The position numbers were made by a program, and so were the translations under genes. Of a stretch of 64,000 nt of DNA, positions 12,401 to 24,116 are shown piece after piece. The DNA is from Ceratorhiza oryzae-sativae (taxonomy: Eukaryota; Basidiomycota; Agaricomycetes; Cantharellales; Ceratobasidiaceae). The notes under the pieces are model-generated. The model was not told the DNA's origin and did not search any database. It was given only the letters and a program-made list of their open reading frames with translations. Within the stretch, counting starts at the first letter, position 1. Every line of letters begins with the position of its first letter. The stretch spans positions 1,178,001 through 1,242,000 of the forward strand of contig JARWMV010000235.1 in the NCBI GenBank assembly GCA_030998015.1, written 5' to 3'.

Positions 12401-12862
12401 AACTCGCCTTGGATGCAAACAGAGGAGCACCACTTGACACTTTTGCCTAATCAGACAACAGAAGTCTTTGCGAAATCGTGTCCATGCCCTCTTCCTGAAT
12501 CTGTTCCCAGGCCTGATGACGACGCGGATCCCCCACCGACGACCTCCCACTCCGTCATCGTCTCAGCTGTTCTGTTGGATGCGGCATCAGGCGCGGTGTT
12601 ATCACGATATGTCGACTGGCCCCAACCGTACAGAAGCTATGATCTCCCCGAACCTTTGCTTAGTATAACGGTTGAAGGCGAACAAGTCTCAGTGAGCGTG
12701 AAACGTCCCGCAAAAGGGGTCGTACTCAGTGCAGTGGGTGATGGAGAGGCAGTAAGGTGGAGTGATAACGCACTTGACCTCATCCAAGGAGAGCCACAAA
12801 CAGTAACCGCCGTTGGTCTGGGAAGGAGAACGGTGGCCGCACGTTGGCTAGGATCTAGCTAG
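9419..12862 (+). CDS. beta-mannosidase, glycoside hydrolase family 2 (cytosolic type)
   Basis: A many-exon gene encodes a complete GH2 beta-mannosidase. The start MSRNTLTLSGAWQWKQRD lacks a signal peptide, as in the intracellular clade-B fungal enzymes. The order matches the family: sugar-binding jelly roll (GLDTFCTAYL, KAQYGWRWDWG), Ig-like domain (LWWPVGYGQQSLY), and TIM barrel with NMVRIWGGGVYE, WQDFQFACGQYP and MALWCGNNE. WCGNNE holds the acid/base Glu. The nucleophile Glu is in SEFGLPCLP, followed by VIAWQLNDCWPVSSWAIADYF. It removes terminal beta-mannose from manno-oligosaccharides or N-glycan cores. One intron (11814-11864) starts with GC (GCAAGT) and is needed to keep frame into YTYLTQLMQSE. 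No break was found. Its divergent neighbour is also a glycosidase. Confidence 0.92.
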
Positions 12863-13029
12863 ATTTCTAACAGATGGGCACAGCGCACCATTCATTGATT
12901 GAATATAAATTGGATTTTCACAAGGGTTCCCCTTCGATGAACAGCAATAGAATCACAGGCCACGGACGCAAGCAGAAGCCGTCCCAAAAGCACCTCTTCA
13001 TAAGCTACTAGGGCTGCCTAACTAGTACA

Positions 13030-15455
13030 TTAACGACGAGTGAAGATGAGTGGCATGTTTTCTGGGAATATTGTGATTGAGTAGCAGGGTTTTAGAAGTC
13101 GTTCTCGTCGTTCCTATAATAGACCGCGTAAATTCATTTAATGAATCCGGCGGGGTAGCTTTTTCACTCACGCGAATCGTTTCTCCAGGGATATCGGGGA
13201 ACTTGGAGGAATCAATCGAGATCTTATAATTAGCAAGGATTGTGGCAATAACGGCGGTTCCCTCAGTCTCTGCGAATCTGTAGATATGTGAGTATCGTCA
13301 TGCGAGCCGAAAGAAATACACAAGAGGGTAACTCGCCTTTTCCCAAGGCAAACCCTGCGACCAGTGCTGAATGCCAAAAATGCATCCTTGTCGTAATCTC
13401 CACAAAAGCGGGCAGGCCTAAACTCTTCGGGATCCGACCAGTAGCGAGCTTCAGTACCACAGTGTAGGACCAGTCAATGGCGAGCATTAGCAAATTCATT
13501 CCCGACATACGATTATAGTGCACCCCCAGCATCGACAGCATGATGGTGGATCCGGTCGGAATAGCAATATCGTCGCGATCACTCTCAGTGGCTTCTGGGC
13601 CGTTCCTTGCGACGCTCACAACGATATCTTGCTCCGCCTTTTTGGGAAGTTGGAGGACCTTGACAACCAAAGAAAGTTAGAGTCGGGGATTGCAGCTTAG
13701 TCAAGATGAAGCTTTAGCTAACCACTGGATACATTCGAAGGGATTCCATGAAGGTTCCGGTAACAAGTCCGAGGTGAGCCATATCGTTATATTCCTTACA
13801 AGAAACACCAGCTCTCATACAGCATGCCACAATGAAATAGATACATACCAAGAACTCACGCGTTCCTAGCACAGATCTTACTTGTGCATGTACCTCGTTT
13901 TGCACTTCCGGATATACTGCCAGAAGTCCCATAGAAAAGGCGAGCGCATGTGCGGTAGTCTAAGGCAAGGTAAACTGCAGTACCTATCGGCGTTAATCGA
14001 AACACTTGCCTCATGACCGGCAAACATCATTATCAAAGCGTTCCCTAAGGATTCTTCATTCGCACTCTATTATAGTTAGGCCATAGAGGACCCACCCATT
14101 ATCTCTTCATCTGTCAATCCCTTTCCCGCGGTCGCCATTTCTTCCTCGCTGGCTGACATTAGGACACTGAACAAGTTTTCAGTTTGGTTTAGCGCGACTT
14201 CCTTAGTGCCTATCATGTCCTGGTCGAGTTTGCCTCTGAGTCTGTAAGACGCTATCATCCTCCGGAGGTAGTTCTTTAAGAAATATAGCATCTGTTTGAG
14301 TGAAGCTCTTGAGAAACTTACTCCAAAATCCCTGAATCCAATGGACATATTTCGAGTTACCGCGGTCCAGTTGTCCGCCACAGGAGGCGTGAAAGCTCTG
14401 CAGAGTCGATCCACTAAGTTCAATTGTATAAGGTGGACTTGAGAGCATAGTGATAGTCTCACCGAAGGATAAGTGAGCTTGAAACCGTCTTTGCGGCTTG
14501 TTGAAATGACACATTGAATCCGGGAGGTAAAACTTTGTTCAGATCCTCTTTCCAAGACATCCTTTGGCCAAACGCTGCCGACGAGATGACCATAAGCGCA
14601 AGCTGTAATCGGTCGAGACTGATCTTAGTATCAACATGCAAATTTGGTGCCTACAGTTTCAGTAATGCTCGGCAGCTTGGATATGCGTACAACCGGTCCA
14701 CGTTCTTTATCCCATTGCTTAAACAGCTCGTTTGTTATGAGCACCGATTCTGACCAGACGAGCTGAACATTTTTCTTAACACAAAAGGTAATGCCATTGC
14801 TCAGTTTTTTGGCATTTTGGTTGAGGGCGTGTCACATACCTCTGTGAATGCTCGTTGAAGAATTCTACGGTGGCGTTTCCATGGGTCTCCATCGAATGTC
14901 GAAATGTTTGGTCCGAACATAGCAAGGAAGGCTTTGGCGCCCCCAACATCTTGCCCAACGCCCGAGCGAGCGCGAGTGACTTCCTGTATTGAGTGTTGGC
15001 TATATAGTCGATTAAATTTCCATATATCATACCTTAATTGCTCGGGGTCAGCAAGGAAAACAGTTGGTGAGGCTGGGTCTGTAAGGGACATTTGCACATA
15101 GCCATCTTTCCCCGCTCGAATAAACTCTTTGGACGATTTAGTCGGCGTGAGTGGGAGCGTTGGTTGAAGGTATGCCAAGGCAGCGTACCCGAATGTTTGG
15201 TTCGATACGGGCGACCGATCCCATATATAACCCCAGGGATTGATAGCCAACTTGGAAAGACAGGACGCCACACGGCTCTTCAATCCTCAAATTCAATCAG
15301 GTCGCGCTCACACAGAAATATTCTTTGAAAACTCACGTGTCAGGTACTATCCAATAGATATGTGCCTTCAGTTTACCCCCAATCCGAAACATCTGCACAA
15401 TGCGGAGCAAAACCAACGATCCGACGCATAGTTCTCCTGCCAGGAGAAGCGACAT
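13030..15455 (-). CDS. cytochrome P450 monooxygenase
   Basis: The start at 15455 gives MSLLLAGELCVGSLVLLRIVQ, an N-terminal ER anchor, followed by WLSIPGVIYG and FLADPEQLR. Further exons give DPWKRHRRILQRAF (C-helix WxxxR), the I-helix AGHETTAH across an intron, a K-helix exon (FMESLRMYP, ExxR), YWSDPEEFRPARF and the heme-binding loop FSTGRRVCLGKRF with its Cys ligand. The C-terminus is PLIFTRR with a stop at 13030. The protein should be a membrane-bound, CPR-dependent monooxygenase; its substrate cannot be read from sequence. Two introns use GC donors: 14009-13960 (inside AGHE/TTAH) and 13336-13278 (inside GKR/FAE). Both are required for the conserved motifs. A decayed copy of the first exons lies just upstream, indicating a past tandem array. 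Confidence 0.9.
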
Positions 15456-15779
15456 GGTAATCACAATGCTGGGTAGGGTAAGGAAAGCGGGGGTCAGTAA
15501 CCGAGCATCTAATATGGCATGTTATGTTCATATCAACTGCACGTGACCGCATGAATCGGATCTGACCAAGTGGATACCACGATTTCTTTCTCCCTAAGGT
15601 GGTCCCAGAAGGGACCGAAACCACAATTTTTTGTTATTTTACGTGTATTGTCCGTTTAGATGTATTGCGTTGAATTCAAACAGGTTGCACCCTAATTCGA
15701 ACAACCTAAACCAATTATACATATCTCGGCCAAAAGCAAATTTGCCAGTCGGGGCTAGTTAGGATTGGCGCTCTGACTA

Positions 15780-16235
15780 GCCTTTAGTGGCAAACTGGAT
15801 TTTGGCAGAGCGGTCTGATGGAGCTACGGGTATGGCTCCTTGCCTTGATAGCCCGGGGGTCCGCAAGGAAAATAGTAGGTGCGGTCCGATTCGTGAGACA
15901 TCTATACGTGAGCATCTTTTCCTGCGCTGATGAAATCTTGGGGAGACAAAATTCACGGGAGAAAGAGAAAACGCAGGAGAGGAGTGGCACAAGATACCGA
16001 GTGTTTGACTCGATATGAGCGATTGTTTCCATAAATTACTCCGGAATCGATACCCAGCTTGGAATTAAAACACAGCAGACTATGGTTTATTAAATAAGTC
16101 AAACTCGACTTGGTTCAGGCAAGTCTAGAGGGCACAAAAAACTCACGAATAAGGGAATACCCAGCACGAGTGAGCCTATAGCTTGCGTCCCATGCGAATC
16201 ATTTGGATTGCACGCAATAAAGCCAGTGAGCTAGT
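15780..16235 (-). pseudogene. decayed tandem copy of the P450 N-terminal exons
   Basis: The minus strand carries pieces that align with the first three exons of the neighbouring P450. LLRAIQMIRMGRKL is followed by a stop, where the intact gene has LLRIVQMFRIGGKL. A GTGAGT donor and a CCAAG acceptor are conserved. WVSIPE then runs into a frameshift. FISAGKDAHV is followed by a TAG and MSHE, where the intact gene has FIRAGKDGYVQMS. It ends with PTIFLADPRAIK. No later P450 exons are present. It is a truncated duplicate with at least two stops and one indel. Confidence 0.75.
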
Positions 16236-17244
16236 ACATATCAGCCCTGTGAGGAGCCACATTCTGAGTATAGTGCTTGGTGGTGTGAGCACCGAGAATC
16301 AGATCGGAGACGCTGTGGCTGGATGATATACCTCTATCACCGAGCGCCCCGACATTTGTGAGCCACAACGTCACGTCGTGACTGGACGAACATATCGTGG
16401 ACATCCTGAGTCGTCCCATCAGGTCATTGTTTGTGATATTATCATCAACACGCCCTCGAAGGTCGAATGATATCTTCTTGGCTGTTCACGTAACAAGAGT
16501 CCCACAACCATAATATCGGATACTGTAACACTGTTTCTTAAGATATAAAAATACAAATTAACACAGCCTCAACCGACCCCTGAGAGTCCTCCCAGTACCT
16601 TGCTGTAATCATATGTGATTGTATGCGTGTCCAAGAGGTGCGCATCTTTGGGGAGATCCAAAGTTTACTACTTGACTCGCGTCTACGGGTCCGGAAGAGA
16701 CCTAAATCACGTAGAAGATCGTTGGATGGAAGATCGGAGCGTTTTGCCCGTTGAATGATTAGCCCGTGGGTTCGGGGCGGGTAGGATCGTTTACTAGGTG
16801 TCCACCATATGCATCCGTATTCACTCGATGGAATGACTACTTTATGGAATTGGCTCACGTGACATCGCCAATTAGCTAGACACGATAACACGGCCCGGCC
16901 CAAGTCGGGTTTATCCCAACGGGTATGTGGGGTGTAGATAGGCTATGTTTTACTAATACAAAACAAATTTATAGAGTTTACACGCTGAACCAGCGCCTTG
17001 CGAAACAGATGAATGGGCGACTAGATAACAATACCTCCAAAAAAGTGCATAAGAAGACGGATACGTAGGATGAAATAATCGAAAACGATTGCCTAGCTCA
17101 CGTAAACGAACAAAGCCAGCACTAACGCAGAAACAAACCAAGAAACATTCCCCTCCCCTGAACACAGAAATCAACAAAGTGTTTAAGCTTGTAAAAGTTA
17201 CAGCCGATGTTTTTATATACGGCCAACATCCTCCATCCATGTGT
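16236..17244. other. intergenic, no supported gene
   Basis: About 1 kb between the P450 relic and the stop of the membrane-protein gene. Only short, composition-poor ORFs occur, none with splice context or a family motif. The part nearest 17244 probably contains the 3' UTR of the minus-strand gene. Confidence 0.4.
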
Positions 17245-19006
17245 TCATATTTTCCTCTGAACTTCTCTCCGTACTTGTAACTGGTCACTCGCGCTAGGCT
17301 GCTGAGGCAACCGGCGTGGTAGCTGGTTGTAATTAGGCGGCAGCTCGATCACTTCTCGTGTTCGCGGTTGAATCGGCACGGATCCGCCATCCGCGTGCTG
17401 AATGACCACAGGCTCGCTATAATCGGTCTCAGAGCGGTTGCGGCCTCCTGTAAACGTCCCGGGAGTGCCCGAGGAAGACTCTGAGGTTGTAAACGTATCG
17501 TCGGACACACGGCGGGTTGCCCCGTTGCGTGTACGTGATGCAAACGGCTCTTTTCGATTGGAAGACGAAGGGGTTTCTGGCGAAAAAGCCAAGCAAGTAA
17601 GTAACAGAGTCATCTAACGATTGCTTATGAGAAACCAGAAAGCCTGTATCTGAACGGGTACACGAGGGAATGTGTTGAGTAGAGGACGAATGAAACACTG
17701 TGACGGTGTGATCACGGAAAGGCAGTCGAGACTTGACCAAATGGGGTATGAGATCACCAAACGAAGAAGGGACACACCTTGTGTAGAAGACGTGCCAGGC
17801 AGAACGAACGGCAGTATAACTGCGCCTTCAGGGAGATTGCGATCACGCGTTATATTACGGCCATAAGAAATGTCGAGACCTCCATTGTTCGAATCGAGAT
17901 CTATCTCCTTTCCCGAGATTGGTGATTCGGTCCCTACACGCGCAAAACGTCGTTTCCGCCTGAACCAACAAAAAGCTACTACGAGCGCCGCTGACAGGAA
18001 GGCCACTGCTCCCAATGTCGCCCCTATGATAGCACCTAGGTTTGTTCTGGGTCGTGGGACGATAAGGTTTCAGCCTAGCATTGATGGAATCATACTTACG
18101 CGCTTCTTGTGCTTCCTGTGGCTCCACTCGAAGGCGAGGAAGTAGAACCAGGGATAGCCGAGTCGGTAAGGAAGCCTGTGACCTGTGCGACGCCTGTCTG
18201 GGTGGCCGTGGCCGAGGGATAAGCTCCTGAGCTCAAGCACGTATCGCTTCCGCCGTTTGCCAGACAATTAAGGAGACCGGATGTGAGGCCTGGTCCAGAT
18301 GATGGGTTATACATTAGCACAAACGCGGTCCCCCTGGGAATATTCAGATTCCAGGTTGTAGATTTGGTATGGACCACGGGGGGCTACGATGGCAAGAGCG
18401 GTATGAGATAAGAGCGGTGCCAATAATGCAATATATTGATGGACCTACATCGAGTTGGAATGCAACGCCATTTGGCACAAGCCCAGTTATCAAAGTTGAG
18501 GACGTAGCGGGCTGGGTCCAGTTCATCGAAACAACTGAGCATTGGGCGAAAGTGCCAAAAACATCGAAAACATGTTCAGGCTGGGTGATCGCAGTGGTGA
18601 GGCAGCTCGAGTTGGAGGACGATTTGACAGTTTGAATCCCTGTAACACCACCAGTACCAAATCCACTGTTCAAAGTTGATCAGATAGAAAGTGACGGGGT
18701 ATTTTGGGACTCACAATCCATCGTCCATGGTGGCTACAAACTTTGTGCCCGCCGGCCATGGCATATTGAATGTGTAGGAGCCCGCCTGGGCTGTATCGCT
18801 CCAGGCCGTTGTCGGAACGTTGAGAATCAATGGTGCAAGCCCAAATCCCGCTAATCTGACGACGAACGGCGGTCCCAGCTGTTCTCCTCCGATCCCACTC
18901 CACGAAACGGTCATATTCTGACATTGTGTCGCTTCGTCAAAAGTAGCCCGCCATGCCCGGCATAGCGCCCCAAAGCGAGCAGAATGAGCGAGTGCCTATG
19001 TCTCAT
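17245..19006 (-). CDS. single-pass membrane protein with Ser/Thr-rich ectodomain
   Basis: The ectodomain has the basidiomycete arrangement ATQCQNMTVSWSG, with Cys-rich beta-sandwich-like segments (TWNLNIPRGTAFVLMYN). A Ser/Thr/Gly-rich stalk, one membrane span (GAIIGATLGAVAFLSAALVVAFCWF), a basic stop-transfer RRKRRF and a disordered cytoplasmic tail ending at 17245 follow. Such proteins are common and uncharacterised in Agaricomycetes; a surface sensor or adhesin role is only a suggestion. A signal peptide (MRHRHSLILLALG) begins at 19006, but its frame does not run into the ectodomain: one extra base in a GGGG run near 18968-18971 would be needed. The gene is therefore either frameshifted, misassembled at that run, or starts differently. 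Confidence 0.65.
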
Positions 19007-19513
19007 CTTACGAGCGAGTTCCAAAGCCGCCTAAGAATGAGGTGGGAAGAGAGATGGGGGCACAAAGATTGCACATCTGAAATTTAGTCAGTGTTCGTCT
19101 AGTGCGACTTTAAGAACTTGGCGACGATCTTGGTGATTCCTGATGGAGAACACAGGGACAGGTCACGTTGTGGGTAAAATAACTGGTGTTACCGTACAAT
19201 TATCCGAGCTGCCCGGTGGCTAGAAGCCTTTTTATTCCATCTCTATTCCGCTCTGACCAACGCAGACGACGGCAAGGGCTACATTCGACTCGATGGCTGA
19301 TGTCCAGAGTGCGCCACATTGCTTGGCGCTGGGGCGGTCAAATCCAGAGCGGCAACCACCCGATCTTACCCAAGCAGGCTGGGACCGCACATCTTTGATC
19401 AGGATGAGATAGGGAGACTGAACGTACCCGACGATAAAGCTAATTGATTCAAGACGCCGTAAGTTTCCGAGCACCCGCTTGGCATCCGACCGTTTCCACC
19501 GATCCTACTCGCC
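19007..19513. other. divergent intergenic region
   Basis: Gap between the starts of the membrane-protein gene (minus) and the reductase gene (plus). No ORF with support, RNA gene or clear motif was seen. Confidence 0.35.
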
Positions 19514-20812
19514 ATGTCTCGGCACGTTCTACTGACTGGAGGCAACGGTTTCATCGCCGTGCACGTCATCGTCCTTCTCCTTGAGCGCGGATATACCGTC
19601 ACTACGACTCTCCGGTCCGAAAGCAAGACCACGTATTTGCGAAAAAAGTTTGCGAATGCTGTGAGCGGGGGCCAGTTGCGATTCGCGATCGTGCAGGATA
19701 TCACCGTTCCGGGAGCGTTTGACAATGTAATCAAAAGTAACGAGTTTGATGCGGTGTTACATATGAGTAGTCCTGTAGTTTTCAACGTGTGAGTATCGAT
19801 TGTCTGGGTATATGCCTTTATCGTGTTCTCACGAGCCTATAGGTCCGACGTCACGAGGGATCTGCTGATGCCTGCGATCAACGGGACAACCGAGATACTC
19901 AAGTCGGTCAAGGCATATGGACCGAGCGTTAGACGAATGGTTGTAACATCTTCATTCGCTGCTGTCATCGATCCATCAAAAGGTGATCGGCCAGGTTATG
20001 CTTACTCTGAGAAGGATTGGAACCCGGTTAGCATACATGCACACTGATACTATATGTGCTGAGTGATCAATAGATTACAGAGGAAGGAGTCAAACAGAAC
20101 CCAAGTCAGGGTTACCGTGGCTCTAAGAAGCTGGCCGAACAAGCTGCTTGGAGTTTTATCGAACACGAGAAACCTGGCTTTGACCTTGTGACCATTTGTC
20201 CTCCTATGGTTGGTCAACTCACACACACGTATCGAGGTTATTAAAGAAGTGATTCCACCGTTTGTAGGTTTATGGTCCTGCGCTGCAGGAAGTCACAGAT
20301 CTCGCGCAGCTCAACCACTCTAGCAACGCATTCTATCAGGTATTTTCCGGCAAGGACAAAGATCTACAAAAGGCCGCTATATGGATGTGGGTGGACGTTC
20401 GAGATGTTGCCAAGGCTCACATTAATGCCATAGTATGTTGCATGCGCCCTGGCATTTTATATGGGTACTGAATTGGTAACAGGAGGTACCTGAAGCGCGA
20501 AACAACCGCTTCCTAGTCGCGGAGGGTAATTTCAACATGGGCCAATTGTCCGACTTTATTTGGGCAAACTATCCGGAGCGTGCCGAGGCTAAAGGCGTCC
20601 CCAAAAGTAAGGCGGCATCTTGCTATGTCGAACTCTACTGACCTCGTCTGTTAGGCGAGCCTAAGGACCGTGCTCCACCCGAAGGAACCTATTATCCCGA
20701 TAATTCCAAGTCCAAGGACGTGCTTGGGATTGAATACAACTCCTTCGATAGTACACTAAAGGACATGCTCGATCAATTCATAGCTCTAGAGAAGGAATTG
20801 GGCGTTGAGTAG
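19514..20812 (+). CDS. NAD(P)-dependent epimerase/ketoreductase (GRE2/DFR-like)
   Basis: Exons with canonical introns give a complete extended SDR of about 340 residues. The N-terminal Rossmann motif is LLTGGNGFIAVHV (TGxxGxxA). A VVTSSFAAV strand and the active-site YRGSK (YxxxK) follow. VTICPPMVYGPALQEV and WVDVRDVAKAHINA are typical of the dihydroflavonol-reductase/GRE2 group that reduces aldehydes and ketones with NADPH. The protein ends KELGVE at 20812. It is expected in the cytosol. The substrate cannot be told; yeast Gre2-type enzymes reduce methylglyoxal and isovaleraldehyde. No break was found. Confidence 0.88.
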
Positions 20813-22048
20813 GCGGAGTGTTCAATGAGAGAATGTTGTCGTACTCGCCAGAGATTTTGTTAATACTAATAGTCTGTCCTCCCAAACCTTAGTCCTCAGT
20901 CGTCGCATGCAAAGGGAATTATTCATCGAACGGTTTCTTGATCGGGGGCTCGGCATAAATAGTACGCGGGTGCATATTCAAGCCGTAGGCATCGTACGTT
21001 ATGCCACAGAGGCCTGCGTCACTTCATCAGGCTTGCTAAAACTGAGTCAATTCTCCTTCGTGGCGGCAAGATCGCATCTAATCGTCCACCTTAGAAGCTT
21101 CGGTTGCTTTCGTGGGATGATCATACAGGATTCCTTGGCATGATTCAACTCTAGAGTCTTACCCGTGTTTTCCATACACGAAGCGATTGGACCCCTCCAG
21201 GGGGTTATGGATTCATAAGAAAAACAATAAACAAGCAAAACGATCGACAAACAATCAGGAGGGGGTATACACGCAGTCGGGTAAAGAATTAAGGGTGAGA
21301 AACAAAATATTTAAGTTTCAGTCAGGAAACGATGGTACCAACTCACGAGACAAGACAGCAATCAAGGAATGGCAAGACACGGAAACTGAAAAAGAAGACA
21401 GATAATTGAGAGCTGGGTGGAGGATGCAAAGAACAAAGCAAAATAGCAAAAAATAACAAAAACGAGACCGAGACCAAGACCAAAAACGAAGCCGAGAAAA
21501 AGGAGACCGAACCGGGGATAATGATAAGGAAAAGAGGAAAGGATTTATTTTGGTCCGAAAAGCACCTCGATTCATTTTTTTTACAGCCATGGCTGGGCGT
21601 CCCCATTGTCCATGGCTAGAAATTTCTTCTTCGGGGAGGGTATGGGGAATCCGGACGGATCGGTCGATAGCGAACGGCTGGGGCGAAGAGGGCGACTGAG
21701 ATGGAGACGGCGGATACGGGACGGATTAGGAGGAGGGATGGGTTTGACCGAGCAGATGGGGGATCCAGTCACCAGCCCTTCTGATCCCAAGTGCCGCCTT
21801 CCTACGGTGGCATCGACCGCCCCCCACGCAGACTGGGGCCAGCAGAAAGCGTGGGTGGCCCTGGACGATCGGCACCACCTAGGTGCGCACACCAGTTCAC
21901 GTCTGGAGCTGGGAAACCTCGGCGTCATGCTCGGGTCAGGTCGGATAAGAGGAGGGGGGGAGGGTAATGTAAGGGTAGAGTCGCCTAGTCGATGTCGTTT
22001 GTTCATTCGCCCTTGCCATGCCAAGCCTCGCCACTTTCTTCATTTTGC
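20813..22048. other. intergenic between convergent genes
   Basis: Contains the 3' ends of the flanking genes and purine-rich, low-complexity DNA around 21180-21540. A long open stretch on the plus strand at 21606-22136 has an unusual Arg/Gly composition and overlaps the 3' end of the minus-strand gene, so I do not call it. Nothing else is supported. Confidence 0.35.
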
Positions 22049-24116
22049 CTACGCCTTCTTCCTTCCCTTCGACTTGCCCCTCCCGATCTTCAACCCCTGT
22101 ACCTCCTGCAACTTTGACTTCGCTGGCGCCCCATGAACGGGAACGAATGGGCGCCAGGGCTTTCGCTTTACGGCCGTTTCCCATTCATCTCCGTCGCTAT
22201 CGATGGGCATGGACTCCAAAGACCCCGAAGGAGGAGAGCAAGGGACATTGGCCACCAAAGCCGAGTCCTCATTGTCTTCTAGTAGAGGGATTGCGAGGGG
22301 GCCGATAGCCGTGACGGATCAGGGTGTGTTGCTCAAAATGGTGGGGGACGTAGGAAAAGGCGGTTGCGCGACTGGTTTGAGTTGTGGGGTAATATCGAAT
22401 ACGCTTGGTCGACAGTCGAAGGGGGGTTGTATAAGCCGTCTGAATGATTGGAACTCGATACAGTCCTGTCGCCCTCTGATCCTATGTCACCCGTATCTTC
22501 ATCCCTTACCCCATCGTCATCGGGCAGGGAAATATCGGCTAGATGGACCACAACTCTCTCGGGTCCGCCAGCCGACTTTGTTCTCCTCTTCCGCTTCTTA
22601 TTTTTCTTCTTGTTGGATTTCGGCTCAGCTCCAATGATCGGAATTGCTGCATCGAGAGGTGTAGAGGGAATGTCACCGCGGTCGGGGCTGGGACCAGTAT
22701 GGAGAGCCGGACATTCGGACATGGGGGGGGGATGATTTCGAAGGTGGGTTCCCGGACTCCGGTACATCGTCCTGCAAGCCGCGCAGTGAGTGTGCCAAAA
22801 CCCACCCTGGAACTTTTTAAGTATGACCAACACTGCGAAAAGCTAATCGACATACCGCATATATGCAGTGAAATGCGTAAGAGCGCTATGAGTATATGGC
22901 TAACAAAGCCGTAAATCCATATAACAATCCCTGCATACCCAATGGCCGCATAAGTTTCGAAATGTGATAGATGCGGCTCAATAACTCACCGTACAGCAGA
23001 CGAACTATCCACCGAGTTATCCAATAGACCAGAATGCAGATTGACGCTATGGTAAAAACCGCTGCAGCTACGCTCAGCACACACCCGGAGCGAACGAGAT
23101 TAGGACAACGACATACCAGTGGAGATGTGACTATATAGGAGTATGATAATACGGTCCATACCGATACTATCTGTCGCTGCCTTTGATGGCTTGACATATG
23201 AGACCAGCGCACAGTTGTCGTTGGCGCATGGGGGAGCCTTGTATATGATGAAGGATTTTGGCGGCTCCTTGGGTTCCTCTAGTTCGTCCAGTATGATATC
23301 ATCCAGTATGCTCGAGTAATGGATGAATTCCATCGTGGGTTCGTCCTCCAAGTCGGTCGCTAGGACAATATCGCCTGGAGAGGGAAGCACATGGTATGGT
23401 GTACATTGCCTGAGGCCAATGTCCGTCGACGTTGGCGACCGCGAACCAACCGAGGGCCATTTTGGATGTCCGAGAGGTGCCTGTGATAGGGGTCTTTCGA
23501 CAATGGACGGGGGATTAGCGGGAGGGAACGGGTTGAGGAAGGGTACCAGAGGATGGAGCATGAGGGAACGGGTCGTCGGAATGGGCCGGGGGTGGATATC
23601 GGATGACTGGTTATAGTACGATTCAAAGTAGAGCTCTTGCAGGCTCATCAGACTCAGCGCAGGCTGCGTATGAACCAACAGCCCGGCATAGTGATCATGG
23701 AACCATATTAGTTTATCAATGGTACGTTGGGGGGACGCCGAATCGACGGTGATGAACCTCATCACAGTCTTGACGACGGCGTCGACCGCGCGGGCGCCCG
23801 GATCCCACACGGTGGCAGCAACCGGCGTAGCGTGCAGCGCCAGGTCCGTATTGGTCATCGGACTCGGCGCCGGCAAGAACGAGCCGACTGGCAGCTGCGG
23901 ACCAAAGCGGCCCAGACCGGCGTACCTAAAAAGGAAACGGTGAGCGCGGGACGTCGGGCAGCGGGCGGGTACTCACGTGGCCAGATGCGCGCCGCGAATG
24001 ACGAGGTCAACCGAGGCAACAGTAAGAGAGGCAGGGACATTGTCGCTTGATATTGCGACGAACAGGAGAGACTTTAGGCAGCCAGAAGCGAGCACAAGAG
24101 GACGGGGGAGGTACAT
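22049..24116 (-). CDS. unrecognised multi-exon membrane protein
   Basis: The start at 24116 (MYLPRPLVLASGCLKSLLF) reads SVDLVIRGAHLAT, then through a GTGAGT/TTTTAG intron into YAGLGRFGPQLPVGSFLPAP. A large extracellular or lumenal region follows (IDKLIWFHDHYAGLLV, LQELYFESYYNQ). Two short exons encode hydrophobic spans, AAAVFTIASICILVYWITRW and GIVIWIYGFVSHILIALL. A Lys/Arg-rich stretch (KSNKKKNKKRKRR) and a C-terminal block DGDEWETAVKRKPWRPFVP end the protein at 22049. The junction between about 22470 and 22290 is not resolved. The fold and function are unknown to me. Two closely spaced membrane spans with a basic cytoplasmic tail are what the sequence shows. Confidence 0.6.

Noticed and set aside
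21606..22136. Plus-strand 176-codon ORF
   Set aside because: Arg/Gly-biased composition, no splice context, and overlap with the 3' end of the minus-strand membrane-protein gene.
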